Below are positions 17,783 through 27,242 of a stretch of 51,706 bases of DNA, piece by piece (positions within the stretch are counted from its first letter, which is position 1; each line of letters begins with the position of its first letter). This stretch comes from Acidobacteria bacterium RIFCSPLOWO2_12_FULL_65_11. Its GTDB lineage: Bacteria > Acidobacteriota > Vicinamibacteria > Vicinamibacterales > CAVVIG01. Under the pieces are notes generated by a model, which was not told where the DNA came from, did no database searches, and saw nothing but the letters and a program-made list of their open reading frames with translations. Made by a program: the position numbers and the translations under genes. The DNA is taken from NCBI GenBank assembly GCA_001767495.1, contig MELA01000032.1, forward strand, positions 24,606-76,311, written 5' to 3'.

Positions 17783-17830
17783 TGATATTGATTTACTGAT
17801 AACATTGTTGTAGGTTGTTATGGTCACCCG

Positions 17831-19402
17831 ATGACTAGTGCCCTTCCCAAACTCCGCCGCGTCGCCCCGGCCGACACGCAAGCCCCGGAAATCCGCCGGC
17901 TGTCGTCGCTGCTGGAGGTCAGCCAGGCCCTGTCCGGCACGCTCAATCTGAAGTCGGCGCTGCACCGCGTGCTCGAGATTCTGGCACGCCACCACGGCGC
18001 CGTCCGGGGCATCGTCACGCTGCTGCAGGAGGGCGGCGAGCTGCGGGTCGAGGCCTCTGACGGCCTCGAGAAGCCAGGCGCCCCGGTGCGGTATCGACTG
18101 GGCGAGGGTGTCACCGGCAAGGTCGTCGAGACTGGCCGTCCGGTCGTCGTGCCGCGTGTCAGCAGCGAGCCGATGCTGCTCAACCGCGCGTCGAAGCGGC
18201 CCGAGCTGCCCGAACAGGAGCTGAGCTTCGTCTGCGTCCCGATTGTGCTCAATCGCAAGGCCATCGGCGCGCTGGCGGTCGACTACCGGTTCAAGCCCGA
18301 CCGCGACTACGACCGGACGGTGAAGTTCCTCGGGGTCGTGACCTCGATGCTGGCGCAGGCCCTCAAGATTCAGCGGCTGATCGAAGAGGACCGCCGCCGG
18401 CTCGAGGACGAGAACACGCACCTGCGGCAGGAGCTCCGCGAACGGTACGACTTCTCGAACATCATCGGCACGAGCGGTCCGGTGCGGCAGATGTACGAAC
18501 AGGTCGCGCAGGTCGCGGGCACCAATACGACCGTGCTAATTCGCGGGGAGTCGGGCACGGGCAAGGAGCTCATTGCGCACGCCATCCACTACAACTCGCT
18601 GCGCGCCAAGAAGCCGTTCATCAAAGTGAGCTGCGCGGCGCTCCCCGACAGCCTCATCGAATCGGAGCTGTTTGGGTACGAGAAAGGGGCCTTCACCGGC
18701 GCCGATGCCAGAAAGAAAGGACGGTTCGAGCTCGCCGAGGGAGGGACGCTGTTTCTCGACGAGATCGGCGAGGTCAACATGGGCACGCAGGTCAAGCTGC
18801 TGCGCGTGCTCCAGGAACGAGAGCTCGAACGGCTCGGAGGGACCGAGACGATCAAGGTCAACGTTCGTCTGCTCGCGGCGACCAACAAGGACCTGGAGAA
18901 GGCGCTTGCTGCCGGGACGTTTCGCGAAGACCTGTACTACCGGCTGAACGTCTTCACGATCTTCGTGCCGCCGCTTCGCGACCGCAAGTCCGACCTGTTG
19001 CTGCTGGCCGATCATTTCCTCGAGAAGCTGTCGTCGGAGCATCACAAGGTGATCAAGCGAATCTCGACGCCCGCCATCGACATGCTGATGAGCTACCACT
19101 GGCCGGGCAACGTTCGCGAACTGGAGAACGTGCTCGAGCGTGCGGTCCTCGTATGCGACGGCCAGGTCATCCACGCACACCATCTGCCGCCGTCGCTCCA
19201 GACGGCCGAATCGTCAGGTACGGTGTCGCGCGTGGCACTTGCCGATGCCGTGGCGGCGTACGAGAAGGATCTGATTCAGGACGCGCTCAAGACGACGCGG
19301 GGGAACCGCGCGAAGGCGTCGCGGCTGCTCGATACCACCGAGCGCGTGCTCAACTACAAAGTGCGGAAGCTCGGCGTCGACTATCAACGCTTCAGAGTCT
19401 AG
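17831..19402 (+). CDS. Sigma-54-dependent transcriptional activator (NifA-like, GAF-AAA-Fis)
   Basis: A 523-residue bacterial enhancer-binding protein. Residues ~25-180 form a GAF sensor domain. The central AAA+ domain (about 205-440) has Walker A GESGTGKE (239-246), the sigma-54-contacting GAFTGA loop (286-291), Walker B TLFLDE (306-311) and the downstream [15 protein letters not shown] Fis-type helix-turn-helix closes the protein ([26 protein letters not shown] region). The layout matches NifA and FhlA, and the GAF domain could bind 2-oxoglutarate or a PII protein. It converges on glnB and shares its CTAG stop, next to glnD. With sigma-54-like sites near amt and the porin it is the obvious candidate for nitrogen control. 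No nif genes are present. Confidence 0.9.
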   Translation: MTSALPKLRRVAPADTQAPEIRRLSSLLEVSQALSGTLNLKSALHRVLEILARHHGAVRGIVTLLQEGGELRVEASDGLEKPGAPVRYRLGEGVTGKVVETGRPVVVPRVSSEPMLLNRASKRPELPEQELSFVCVPIVLNRKAIGALAVDYRFKPDRDYDRTVKFLGVVTSMLAQALKIQRLIEEDRRRLEDENTHLRQELRERYDFSNIIGTSGPVRQMYEQVAQVAGTNTTVLIRGESGTGKELIAHAIHYNSLRAKKPFIKVSCAALPDSLIESELFGYEKGAFTGADARKKGRFELAEGGTLFLDEIGEVNMGTQVKLLRVLQERELERLGGTETIKVNVRLLAATNKDLEKALAAGTFREDLYYRLNVFTIFVPPLRDRKSDLLLLADHFLEKLSSEHHKVIKRISTPAIDMLMSYHWPGNVRELENVLERAVLVCDGQVIHAHHLPPSLQTAESSGTVSRVALADAVAAYEKDLIQDALKTTRGNRAKASRLLDTTERVLNYKVRKLGVDYQRFRV

Positions 19403-19731
19403 CCGGCCTCGACTTCGCCCGTGCGGATCTTATAGCTCTGGGTGACGGGGAAGACGAACACGCGGCCGTCGCCGATCTCGCCCGTTCGGGCCGCCTGCAT
19501 GATCGCCTTCACGACCTCATCGACGACCGCGTCAGCCACGACGATCTCGATTTCCATTTTCGGCAGCAGGCTCACGTTGTACTCCTTGCCGCGGTAGATG
19601 GCCGTGTGCCCCTTCTGTTTGCCGTGGCCTCGCACTTCGGTGACCGTCATGCCCGACACGTCGAGCTTGGCGAGCGCCTCCTTCACGTCGTCCACCTTGT
19701 TGGGTCGGACGATGGACTTAACGAGCTTCAT
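19399..19731 (-). CDS. glnB: PII nitrogen regulatory protein, copy 1
   Basis: A 110-residue PII protein that senses ATP/ADP and 2-oxoglutarate and is uridylylated by GlnD. The T-loop [17 protein letters not shown] carries the uridylylation site Tyr51. The B-loop [11 protein letters not shown] and the signature [16 protein letters not shown] are intact. The ATG overlaps the last 14 bases of glnD, so PII and its modifying enzyme are translated together. Its TAG stop is read from the same CTAG as the stop of the convergent activator gene. About three quarters identical by eye to the second PII at 27338; which one is GlnB and which GlnK in function cannot be told from sequence. Confidence 0.93.
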   Translation of the reverse strand: MKLVKSIVRPNKVDDVKEALAKLDVSGMTVTEVRGHGKQKGHTAIYRGKEYNVSLLPKMEIEIVVADAVVDEVVKAIMQAARTGEIGDGRVFVFPVTQSYKIRTGEVEAG

Positions 19732-22243
19732 CGGTGCCCTCCAGCATGCGTTGCAGGTCGGCCGCCAGCGCCTGCTGTGCCGCGTCCGACAGCTTGGCGC
19801 CCGCCTGGGTGATGTGGAACACGTCGATCGCTTTTTCGCCCTCGGTCGAGATCAGCACGAGATCGACGTCGCAGCCGTGCCGCGAGATCACCCGGCTGAT
19901 GCGGTGGAGCAGCCCGATGGCGTTGTCGGCAATGATATCCAGGATGGTGAACCGGCGCGACGACTGATTGTCGCAGTGAATGACCGGCGCGAACCGCGAG
20001 ACGCGGCGACCGAGGATGCCGCGCTCGAGCGCACGGAGGCGGGTGGCGACGTCTGACCGCCCGGAGACGACGTCGGCGAGGGTCTCGAGCACACGATCCC
20101 GACCGTCTGGATTGAGCGCCAGGAACCGCTCCTGGTCGGTGAACTGGAAGATGTCGAGCACGAGCCCGTTGGGATTGGTGAGCGCGTGACCCCGCAGGAT
20201 GTCCATGCCGAACGACGAGAGCACGCCGCAGATATTGGAGAACAGGAACGGCTTGTCGAGCGTCACCACGGTCAGCTCCCACGCGTCCCCTTTCGGCTCG
20301 AGCGTGGCGTGCACCTGGGCGGGCTGGATGGCGCGCGCGAGCTTCACATGGCGATAGATCGCGTCGTGTGAAAACAACTGCAAGTACCGGCGCGGCAGTC
20401 CCTCGAGAAACCGGGTAATGTCAGCCGCCGACAGGTCGCGGGGGCGTCCGGCCAGCAGTTCCGAGAGGCCGGACTGGTTGCCTTCGATGAGCTCGTCTCC
20501 GTACTGCAGGGTGAGATGGTTGTACGTGTCGACGTACAAGCGCCACAGCAGTTCCTCGCGCCAGGGCGTGAGTGTCTCGGGACTGACGGCCCCGACATCG
20601 ACGAGCGTCATCAGGCAGAGCATCTTGAGCCGCTCTTCGACGCCCACCAGATCCGCGAACTGCTTGACGACTTCCGGGTCCTCGGTATCCCGCCGAAACG
20701 CCACCAGTGACATCTGCAGATGGTGCTGGATGAGAAACTGCACGGTGTCGCGGGCCTCGGCCGGCAGGTGAAGGCGCGCGAACATCTGCTGCGCCATCCG
20801 CACGCTTTCGACGCGGTGATCCTCGTCTCTCCACTTGCCGACGTCGTGAAACAACAGCGACAGCACGAGCAGTTCCGGCGCGGCCAGGTCCGCGAGCAGC
20901 GAACCGAACCGTTCGCGGTCCGACGTCGAGGGTCCGGTGAGCCGCTCCAGGTTCCGGATCGTCAACAGCGTGTGCTCGTCGACGGTGTACTTGTGGTAGA
21001 AGTCGCGGACGACGCGGCACGAGATGGCCTGGAATTCTGGAAACATGCGGCCGAGCAGCCCGCAGTCGTGCATCTCGGTCAGACGCGCGTAGAGACCGGG
21101 CCGTGGTTTGAGGAAGTTCAGCACGGCGGCTCGGCTTGCCGGAGAGGGGCAGAACTCCTCAGGCTGGTAGAGGTGCGCGTGCTGCTGGATGAGCGCCGCC
21201 GCTTCATCGGCGACCGATGCGCCGGTCTCGATCGCCGCCTGGAACAGGTCGATCCAGGCGTGCGGCTCGTTGGCCGCGCGCCGGATGTCGACGAAACGGA
21301 CGCCGTCGCGGGACCGCACGAGGTTGACGCCGACGGGCACCGGCGCGGTGCGGCGCATCCATTCGAGCGATCGGCTCACGGCGCGTGCGTGCCGGAAATA
21401 GTCGCTCATCAGCCGCTCGACGCGCTGCTGGGGCTGCGCGCCGCCGTACCCCAGCATCTGGGCTGCCTTTTCCTGCAGCTCGTGGCTCAACACGTTCTGA
21501 TTGCGCTTCGATTCCAGGTGGATGATCGATCGAATCCGAAAGAGAAAGTCCTCGGCTTCGTTGAGCCGCGCAGGCTCGGCGGGACCGATATCGAGCAGGG
21601 CCGGATCGGTCAGCCGCGCGATCACCCGAAGGGCCATCAAATCGCGCAGGGCGCCCGGCGCGTCCTTGATGTCGGGCTCGAGTTGGTAGAGCGTGTCGTT
21701 GAACTGCGCATGACGCTGGGTGATGAGTTGTTGGAGCGCCCCCAGGGTAAACGCGTGCGTCTCTGGCCGATGGAACAGGGCCGTGAAGCGATCGAAAACC
21801 GACGCGTCTCCGACGACGAGCCTGGCGTCGACGAGCGCCAGGAGAAACTCCGGATTGTCGGTCTCGAGGTGCGCGAAGTCGTTCAGTTCGCGGATCTGCT
21901 GCCCCAGGACCAACCCAAGATCCCATAGTGGCGTGAGCAACCCGCGGACGAGTCGCTCTTCATCGGCACCGATCGGCCCGTCAAACAGCACCAGCAGGTC
22001 GACGTCGGAGTGCAAACACAGGTGGCGTCGTCCGTAGCCTCCCAGGGCGACGATCGCCACGGGGATCGAGCTTGGCGGCGCGGCCGCGAACACCTGCAAC
22101 AGCAGCGCGTCCAGCCGATCGGAAAAGCGCTCGGCCGCGGCCCTGCCCGCACGGCCGGCCCGCGTCTGGTCGACGAGCTCGCGGCGGGCCGCTTGGAGCA
22201 GCGCCAGTGGAGGAGCGGCCGGTCGGCTCTCGGTCGTCTTCAT
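19718..22243 (-). CDS. glnD: PII uridylyltransferase / uridylyl-removing enzyme
   Basis: An 841-residue bifunctional nitrogen sensor. Domains in order: nucleotidyltransferase with GGYGRRHLCLHSDVD (Gly68-Gly69, Asp80, Asp82), helical linker, HD phosphohydrolase with LLFHDVGKW near residue 466, and two ACT domains (about 655-720 and 760-835) that bind glutamine. All catalytic residues for attaching and removing UMP are present. The ATG at 22243 overlaps the TGA of the antiporter gene (ATGA), giving coupled translation. In-frame codons extend upstream to 23158 but only read the antiporter gene out of frame. Together with the overlapping glnB this is a complete sensor pair. Confidence 0.95.
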   Translation of the reverse strand: MKTTESRPAAPPLALLQAARRELVDQTRAGRAGRAAAERFSDRLDALLLQVFAAAPPSSIPVAIVALGGYGRRHLCLHSDVDLLVLFDGPIGADEERLVRGLLTPLWDLGLVLGQQIRELNDFAHLETDNPEFLLALVDARLVVGDASVFDRFTALFHRPETHAFTLGALQQLITQRHAQFNDTLYQLEPDIKDAPGALRDLMALRVIARLTDPALLDIGPAEPARLNEAEDFLFRIRSIIHLESKRNQNVLSHELQEKAAQMLGYGGAQPQQRVERLMSDYFRHARAVSRSLEWMRRTAPVPVGVNLVRSRDGVRFVDIRRAANEPHAWIDLFQAAIETGASVADEAAALIQQHAHLYQPEEFCPSPASRAAVLNFLKPRPGLYARLTEMHDCGLLGRMFPEFQAISCRVVRDFYHKYTVDEHTLLTIRNLERLTGPSTSDRERFGSLLADLAAPELLVLSLLFHDVGKWRDEDHRVESVRMAQQMFARLHLPAEARDTVQFLIQHHLQMSLVAFRRDTEDPEVVKQFADLVGVEERLKMLCLMTLVDVGAVSPETLTPWREELLWRLYVDTYNHLTLQYGDELIEGNQSGLSELLAGRPRDLSAADITRFLEGLPRRYLQLFSHDAIYRHVKLARAIQPAQVHATLEPKGDAWELTVVTLDKPFLFSNICGVLSSFGMDILRGHALTNPNGLVLDIFQFTDQERFLALNPDGRDRVLETLADVVSGRSDVATRLRALERGILGRRVSRFAPVIHCDNQSSRRFTILDIIADNAIGLLHRISRVISRHGCDVDLVLISTEGEKAIDVFHITQAGAKLSDAAQQALAADLQRMLEGTDEAR

Positions 22244-23484
22244 CGGACCGCACCATGATAATCGTTCGAGAATCTCGCAAAGCTCCACTTGAGGGCCGGT
22301 GGCGTAATCACGGTCGTGACGATGACCATCACGACAATGGCGGAGAAGACGCTTTGGCTGACGACTCTCTCGCCGGCGACCACGAGGGTCAAGCCGATGT
22401 TGGCAAAAATCAACCCCACTTCGCCGCGAGGAATCATCCCGATCCCGACCGACAGCCGATCGAATCCCCCGCCCACCACGCCCAGCGAGCACAGCTGCTT
22501 GCCGGCGATCGCCGCAAGCGTCAAAGCCGCTGCCAAGCCCAGCACGCCTGGTTCGGCAAAGACGCGCAGGTCGGTTCGAATGCCCATCAGGACAAAGAAG
22601 ACCGGCGCCAGGAACGAGACGATGGGTTCCATCAGATGGTCGAGCGTGTGCTCGCCGCGGCCTACGAAATCCCGGTAGTGCAGATCTTCGAGCACCAGGC
22701 CGGCCGCAAACGCCCCGACGATGGGCGCCAATCCGACCGCATCCGAAGCCCAAGCCATCGTGAAGCAGAGTGCCAGCCCCAACGCCAGCAGCACGCCGCC
22801 GGCCCGGAGCCTCGATGCCAGCGAGAACAGGCGGGGCGAGAGATAGACGCCCAAGACGAGCGAGCCGACAAGAAACAGACTCGCTTTGAGGACGACCCCA
22901 CCAATTGCAGCAAAGGACAACGCGGCTCCCTGATCGGCTGCCGCGATGACGCCCGTGACCACGGCCAGGATGAGGAGGCCCAGGACATCGTCGATGACGG
23001 CGGCGCCCAGGATCACGTGCGCTTCGCCGCTGTGCGACTGCCCGAGGTCTTTGAGGACGCGCGCCGTGATGCCGACGCTTGTCGCCGTCAGCGTGGCGCC
23101 GAGAAAGATGTGAGCGTACACGCTCTCGCCGGGCAGAAGCCACGCCCCAACGCCCCAACCAAGCACGAAGGGACCCGCTACGCCGAGCGTCCCGACGAGG
23201 AACGATGAGAGGCCCACCTTGAGCATCTGACCGACTGTGGATTCCACGCCGACCTGGAAGAGCAGGAGAATGACGCCCAACTCCGCGAGGAGTTCGATGC
23301 CCTCGTCACTCCTAAGGTGTTCCAGGCCGGTGAATCCGACGAGGGTGAGGTTTCCGATGATGACGCCGGCGAGGAGTTCGCCGAGCACCGACGGTTGTCC
23401 GAATCGAACGGCGACATGTCCGGCGAGCTTGGCCACGATCAGGATGATCGCGAGCGAGAGGACGAGGGGCGCAATCGGATGCAT
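22240..23484 (-). CDS. CPA2-type cation:proton antiporter
   Basis: A 414-residue membrane protein with about 12-13 segments of the monovalent cation:proton antiporter-2 family (KefB/NapA-like). Motifs include GQPSVLGELLAGVIIGN, ELGVILLLFQVGVE, and GAAVIDDVLGLLILAVV with the paired Asp residues that carry protons, plus GMIPRGEVGLIFANIG. There is no TrkA-N nucleotide-binding domain. It stands 18 bases after the IT-type permease and overlaps glnD by ATGA. A K+ or Na+ antiporter within a glnD operon suggests coupling of ion balance to nitrogen status, an inference from location only. Confidence 0.88.
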   Translation of the reverse strand: MHPIAPLVLSLAIILIVAKLAGHVAVRFGQPSVLGELLAGVIIGNLTLVGFTGLEHLRSDEGIELLAELGVILLLFQVGVESTVGQMLKVGLSSFLVGTLGVAGPFVLGWGVGAWLLPGESVYAHIFLGATLTATSVGITARVLKDLGQSHSGEAHVILGAAVIDDVLGLLILAVVTGVIAAADQGAALSFAAIGGVVLKASLFLVGSLVLGVYLSPRLFSLASRLRAGGVLLALGLALCFTMAWASDAVGLAPIVGAFAAGLVLEDLHYRDFVGRGEHTLDHLMEPIVSFLAPVFFVLMGIRTDLRVFAEPGVLGLAAALTLAAIAGKQLCSLGVVGGGFDRLSVGIGMIPRGEVGLIFANIGLTLVVAGERVVSQSVFSAIVVMVIVTTVITPPALKWSFARFSNDYHGAVR

Positions 23485-23502
23485 CCGGTGGCCCGATCAT
23501 AC

Positions 23503-25341
23503 TCAAAACCACTCGAGCAGGGCGCCTTCAGCGTAGATTAGAACCGCCATCAACACCAGAATCTGAATGATGACGGGGGTCATCTCTTTGATCCACTGCA
23601 TCGGGGTGTAGCCGGCGTCGAGGTCGCGTTGGATGAAGGCGTACGCGACGACCGACTGGGCGCACCCGATGTGCGTCCAGCAGCCGCCAAGCGCATAGCC
23701 CGCGATCTGCGCCATGGCGAAAAACTGCAGGATCTTGATGTCGAGACCCTCCAGTCCGCGCGATGCGAAATCGGCCACGACATTATTGTCGAGAATCGCC
23801 GACAGAAACGTGGAGCCGAGGAACTGGATGAAGCCGACGTGGGCGTGGCCCATCGTCTCGATCCCATGGCGGATGAGGCCCTGCATGGCGTCGAAGAAGC
23901 CGGCGTTGGTCAGGAGCGTAATCGACAGGAAGAGAGGAAACAGAAAGTAGTACTCGGCGTACTCGATCGCCGCCTCACGCAACGCGAGGCGGCGCATCCT
24001 CGGGATACGCCCGATGGCGGGTAGGGCCGCGAAAAAGCCGGCAAACGAGGCCAGAAACAACGGCACGTTGTGGTCGATCCCGTGAACGATGAGCATCGTG
24101 ATGAACGGCACGAGTGCAAAGGCGCCAACCTTTTGGGCCCGCCGACGCGTACGTGCCATCGAGGCCAGCACGTCGTCGACAGCCAGTTCGGCCTGCAAGG
24201 CCGCCTCGTACTGCCCGGCCACGTCGAGCACGTAGTGCCGATCGAGGCCGTCTGCCAGATCCTCGCTGACGAAGTGTCCGAGGAGCTGCCGGCGCGTGGA
24301 CTCCGGCACGTCTTCCAGGATGAGCGCACTGCCAAGGGCCCCGCCGTTGCGCAGCCGCCCGATCACCCCTTCAGCCCGGCCCATGAGCACAGGCGCGTGG
24401 TCCTCGACCAGCTCGACCGCGGTGACCACGTCGCCGTGCCGCGCCGCCTGAAGAAACCTCACGTCGGCCACGTTGGCGTCGAGCACGTCCATGGTGTCGA
24501 GATTGACGCGCTGGCCGCCCAGCTTCCCGCGAAGCTGCCAGGCGATGACGAGATAACTGGCGATGGCGGCGGGCGCGCAATACCGGAGAAAGAAGGCGTT
24601 GCCGAGGTGCGGGTAGAGGTTGGCCTTCATGATCAGGTTCGGCGGCTCGCCGTACGCCAGCCAGATGCCGCAGATGGTCGTCACCGCCGTGCAGACCATG
24701 ACCGCGTAACGGACGGCGGCCGGCGGCGCGGCGGCCAGCATCAGGATGATGACGAGCGTGCGGATGGTCAGGCCGATCATCGACACGCCGTCGAGGATGC
24801 CGGAGGCGAACGCCACGACCGCCGTCACCGCAATCACGGTCGGAAGGATCGAGCCCTGATTACGCCGCAGCAGGAAGAACGTGATGCCCTCGAGCAGCCG
24901 AGTCTGCGCAATGACCGAGACGAAGAAGGTCAGGCCGAGGATGAACAGCATCGTGTCGGCATGAATCAAATCGTCGAGTCCGCGAAACGACAGCAGGTGC
25001 TGTCCGATCCAGAACGACCAGCCTCGATCGGCAATCTCGGTGTGCCACTGCGATCCGGGCAACCCGCAGAACGTGGCGACGATGACGAGGAGCATCCCGT
25101 AGGTCAGCGCGTTCTTGTGGATTTGGTACCGGAACGACCCGAATGCGAAGAGTCCGAGGATGGTCGCCAAAACCTCCACGGCGAGCAGCCAGACGGAGGT
25201 CGGTGCAAAGCGGCCCCACAAGAGGATTGCGCCGGCAACCACGGCGCACGCGGTCAGGAACCGGCCGCCAGGCAACATCACGACTGCCGTGTGAGTGGGG
25301 GGTGAGGTGCTGGCGGTGAGGCCGTCCGAATGGTCTTTCAC
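23503..25341 (-). CDS. Ion-transporter-superfamily permease (SLC13/ArsB/NhaD-like) with a central soluble domain
   Basis: A 612-residue membrane protein. Two membrane bundles carry the paired helical-hairpin motifs of the IT superfamily: ASGILDGVSMIG and AYGEPPNLIMKAN in the first half, SAILDNNVVADFAS and GGCWTHIGCAQSVVAYAF in the second. Family members move sodium with dicarboxylates, arsenite or protons; the substrate here is unknown. Between them (about residues 275-410) lies a hydrophilic, mostly helical region (MDVLDANVADVRFLQAARHG onward) with no domain I can name, likely cytoplasmic. The GTG start has no strong ribosome site. It heads the run permease-antiporter-glnD-glnB, and a sigma-54-like site lies upstream. 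Confidence 0.8.
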   Translation of the reverse strand: MKDHSDGLTASTSPPTHTAVVMLPGGRFLTACAVVAGAILLWGRFAPTSVWLLAVEVLATILGLFAFGSFRYQIHKNALTYGMLLVIVATFCGLPGSQWHTEIADRGWSFWIGQHLLSFRGLDDLIHADTMLFILGLTFFVSVIAQTRLLEGITFFLLRRNQGSILPTVIAVTAVVAFASGILDGVSMIGLTIRTLVIILMLAAAPPAAVRYAVMVCTAVTTICGIWLAYGEPPNLIMKANLYPHLGNAFFLRYCAPAAIASYLVIAWQLRGKLGGQRVNLDTMDVLDANVADVRFLQAARHGDVVTAVELVEDHAPVLMGRAEGVIGRLRNGGALGSALILEDVPESTRRQLLGHFVSEDLADGLDRHYVLDVAGQYEAALQAELAVDDVLASMARTRRRAQKVGAFALVPFITMLIVHGIDHNVPLFLASFAGFFAALPAIGRIPRMRRLALREAAIEYAEYYFLFPLFLSITLLTNAGFFDAMQGLIRHGIETMGHAHVGFIQFLGSTFLSAILDNNVVADFASRGLEGLDIKILQFFAMAQIAGYALGGCWTHIGCAQSVVAYAFIQRDLDAGYTPMQWIKEMTPVIIQILVLMAVLIYAEGALLEWF

Positions 25342-25373
25342 GCTGGAACCGATGTCATAACCCGTGCGTGGGG

Positions 25374-25393
25374 TCCGCCTTCAGGAGGACCAA
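25374..25393. repeat. Short palindromic repeat between amt and the permease
   Basis: GGTCCGCCTTCAGGAGGACC, a member of the GTCCG...CGGAC family with an imperfect arm, sits in the 146-bp gap downstream of amt and upstream of the permease. Confidence 0.45.
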
Positions 25394-25397
25394 ATCC

Positions 25398-25413
25398 CGC
25401 AAAGCCGGATCCC
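25398..25413 (-). promoter_or_regulatory. Possible sigma-54 promoter for permease-antiporter-glnD-glnB
   Basis: On the minus strand GGGATCCGGCTTTGCG keeps the GG-N10-GC spacing and the TTGC of the -12 element, but only GG and one C of the -24 element. Transcription would begin ~45 bases before the permease start. One clear mismatch at each end makes this a weak call, helped by the neighbouring sigma-54 genes. Confidence 0.3.
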
Positions 25414-25428
25414 GCAGCTCACGACCGG

Positions 25429-25464
25429 GCCCGACGTCAGGCACTCGATGCGCCTGCGTCGGGC
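25429..25464 (-). terminator. Hairpin downstream of amt
   Basis: GCCCGACGTCAGGC and GCCTGCGTCGGGC pair with a single bulge just after the amt stop. No T-run follows on the amt strand, so termination would not be of the classic intrinsic type. Confidence 0.35.
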
Positions 25465-25487
25465 TCGTGAAGTCTCGTTCGCTTGAG

Positions 25488-26915
25488 TTAGACGACTTTC
25501 GCCGCCATGGCGGCGTGGAAGTCCGGATAGGCGACGTTGCCGTGTTCGCCCATGTCGAGCCCCTCGATTTCCTCCTGGGCCGACACTCGCAGGCCCGCGA
25601 CCGCCTTGATGATCAGCCAGACGACCGCCGTAAGCGCGAGGACGAACGCGCCAACGGCCACGACTCCGATGACCTGCGGCATGAGCTGCGCAGTGCCCCC
25701 ACCCATGAACAGGCCCGGTTTGACGACGGCGGCAGCCGGACTCACGGTCGGGTCCGCGAAGAGCCCGACCGCCAGCGTTCCAAACACTCCGTTCACTAAA
25801 TGCACCGACGTGGCGCCCACCGGATCGTCAAGGCGAATCTTGTCAAAGAACATCACCGCGGCGACGACCAGGACGCCCGCGATGAGGCCGATGAGGAACG
25901 CGCTCTCAATGCTGACGAAGGCGCACGGTGCGGTAATGGCCACCAGGCCAGCCAACCCGCCGTTGAGAGTCATGCCCAGGTCGGGCTTCCCGGCGATCGC
26001 CCACATCGCCAGCAGGGCGCTAATCGAGGCCGTCGCTGCCGCGATATTCGTCGTCACGGCAATGTGGCCGATCGACGCCCAGTCGGCGGCCATCGTGGAT
26101 CCCGGATTGAACCCGAACCAGCCGAACCACAACACAAAGACGCCCAGCGTCGCGGACGTCATACTGTGACCCGGAATGGCGTTGACTCTGCCGCCCTCAT
26201 ACCGGCCAAGTCGGGGTCCGAGCAGCCACGCACCTGTCAGGGCGGCCCAGCCCCCGACGGAGTGGACGACCGTGGAGCCGGCAAAGTCGAGCATGCCCAT
26301 CTTGGCCAGCCAGCCACCGCCCCAGATCCAGTGGCCGACGATGGGATAGACCAGACCGACCATCACGAACGAGAACAGAAAGAAGGCGCTGAACTTGATC
26401 CGTTCCGCCACGGCGCCCGACACAATGGTGGCCGCCGTGCCGGCGAACACGAGCTGGAAGAAGAACTTCGTCCACAGTGGCGTGCCCGTCCAGTTGAGGG
26501 CGCTGTACACGCCGGTGTAGTCGGCTCCAGTCAGCGGACTGCTATCGGCGCCGCCCACGAACCAGATGCCCGAGGTCCCGATGAACCCGTTACCGTCCCC
26601 GAACATCAGCCCGAAGCCAGTGAGCAGGAAGGCGACCGACGAGACGGCAAAGACGATGTAGTTCTTTGCCAAGATGTTGACGACATTCTTGGCCCGGCAC
26701 ATTCCCGACTCCACCATGGCGAAGCCCAGGTTCATGAAAAAGACCAGGAACGCCGTGAGCAGCGTCCACATGGTGTCCATGGCCACCTTGGTGCCGTCGA
26801 TCGCGGGAGCCGCGGCCGCCGGCGTCTGAGCCGAGAGCGGAGCCGCAAGGCTCGGCACGAACAGCAGCCCGACGAGCAGTAAGCTTGCGTTGACGAGATT
26901 CCTTTGCCGACTCAT
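25488..26915 (-). CDS. amtB: Ammonium transporter (Amt/MEP/Rh)
   Basis: A 475-residue ammonium channel with a cleavable signal peptide (cleavage near LSAQ, residue 30) and eleven membrane segments. The twin pore histidines lie in FAGSTVVHSVGGW and GATSVHLVNGVFG, and the gate-region FFFQLVFAGTAATIVSGA is typical. The ATG follows a GAGAGGAC ribosome site. A well-matched sigma-54 promoter lies 77 bases upstream. It is divergent from the second glnB, across a 422-bp gap, rather than forming the usual glnK-amtB pair. PII proteins normally block this channel when nitrogen is ample. Confidence 0.95.
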   Translation of the reverse strand: MSRQRNLVNASLLLVGLLFVPSLAAPLSAQTPAAAAPAIDGTKVAMDTMWTLLTAFLVFFMNLGFAMVESGMCRAKNVVNILAKNYIVFAVSSVAFLLTGFGLMFGDGNGFIGTSGIWFVGGADSSPLTGADYTGVYSALNWTGTPLWTKFFFQLVFAGTAATIVSGAVAERIKFSAFFLFSFVMVGLVYPIVGHWIWGGGWLAKMGMLDFAGSTVVHSVGGWAALTGAWLLGPRLGRYEGGRVNAIPGHSMTSATLGVFVLWFGWFGFNPGSTMAADWASIGHIAVTTNIAAATASISALLAMWAIAGKPDLGMTLNGGLAGLVAITAPCAFVSIESAFLIGLIAGVLVVAAVMFFDKIRLDDPVGATSVHLVNGVFGTLAVGLFADPTVSPAAAVVKPGLFMGGGTAQLMPQVIGVVAVGAFVLALTAVVWLIIKAVAGLRVSAQEEIEGLDMGEHGNVAYPDFHAAMAAKVV

Positions 26916-26991
26916 GTCGTCCTCTCTTCAAGATCAGAAGTGGTTGAGCGTCGTGAAGCCGGCGTTCGCGCCAGCGGACGGCTCACACGAG

Positions 26992-27007
26992 TGCAAGGCG
27001 AGCGCCA
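26992..27007 (-). promoter_or_regulatory. Sigma-54 promoter of amtB
   Basis: On the minus strand TGGCGCTCGCCTTGCA matches TGGCAC-N5-TTGCA at all but one fixed position and keeps GG-N10-GC. Transcription would begin near 26981, leaving a ~66-base leader with a good ribosome site. Palindromic GACA/TGTC sites lie 110-235 bases upstream, where enhancers usually sit. Confidence 0.7.
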
Positions 27008-27102
27008 ACGGCCTCTGGCGCAACAGGGTCGTGAAAACGGCCGGTTTGTTGGGAATCACACCGTGGAGCGATGAGAGCGCCGAGCATATGAGGATTCACA
27101 AA

Positions 27103-27136
27103 TGTCTATGAATGACGACATATATACATTTATGTC
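27103..27136. promoter_or_regulatory. TGTC/GACA cluster in the amtB-glnB gap
   Basis: TGTC at 27103 (half-site starting AATGTC), GACA at 27117 and TGTC at 27133 lie in an A+T-rich stretch (TATATACATTTATG). The spacing GACA-N12-TGTC is eight bases longer than in the perfect sites, so the two half-sites fall on a similar face of the helix only roughly. It lies ~110 bases from the amtB sigma-54 site. The rest of the 422-bp gap 26916-27337 holds the promoter, the two sites below and the glnB ribosome site. Confidence 0.4.
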
Positions 27137-27200
27137 TTAATCATCCTGCGCGGGGGTTAAGAGCGTGGCCGCGGAAGTCGGGGAGTGACGCTTCATTATG

Positions 27201-27212
27201 GACAGTATTGTC
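27201..27212. promoter_or_regulatory. GACA-N4-TGTC palindrome, site 3
   Basis: Perfect copy with centre GTAT, between amtB and the second glnB. It could serve either gene: ~195 bases from the amtB sigma-54 site and 126 bases before the glnB ATG. Confidence 0.6.
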
Positions 27213-27230
27213 AGACTGGTATTTCTAGCA

Positions 27231-27242
27231 GACAAATATGTG
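27231..27242. promoter_or_regulatory. GACA-N4-TGTC-like site (one mismatch)
   Basis: GACAAATATGTG differs from the palindrome at the last base only. It is spaced 30 bases (about three helix turns) from the perfect site at 27201, so two dimers could bind on the same face. Confidence 0.45.

Noticed and set aside
17549-17785. A 78-codon frame before the activator
   Set aside because: No ribosome site, unlike any family, and it runs through two palindromic operator sites.
22244-23158. N-terminal extension of glnD
   Set aside because: It only reads the antiporter gene in another frame; the ATG at 22243 overlaps the antiporter stop as in coupled genes.
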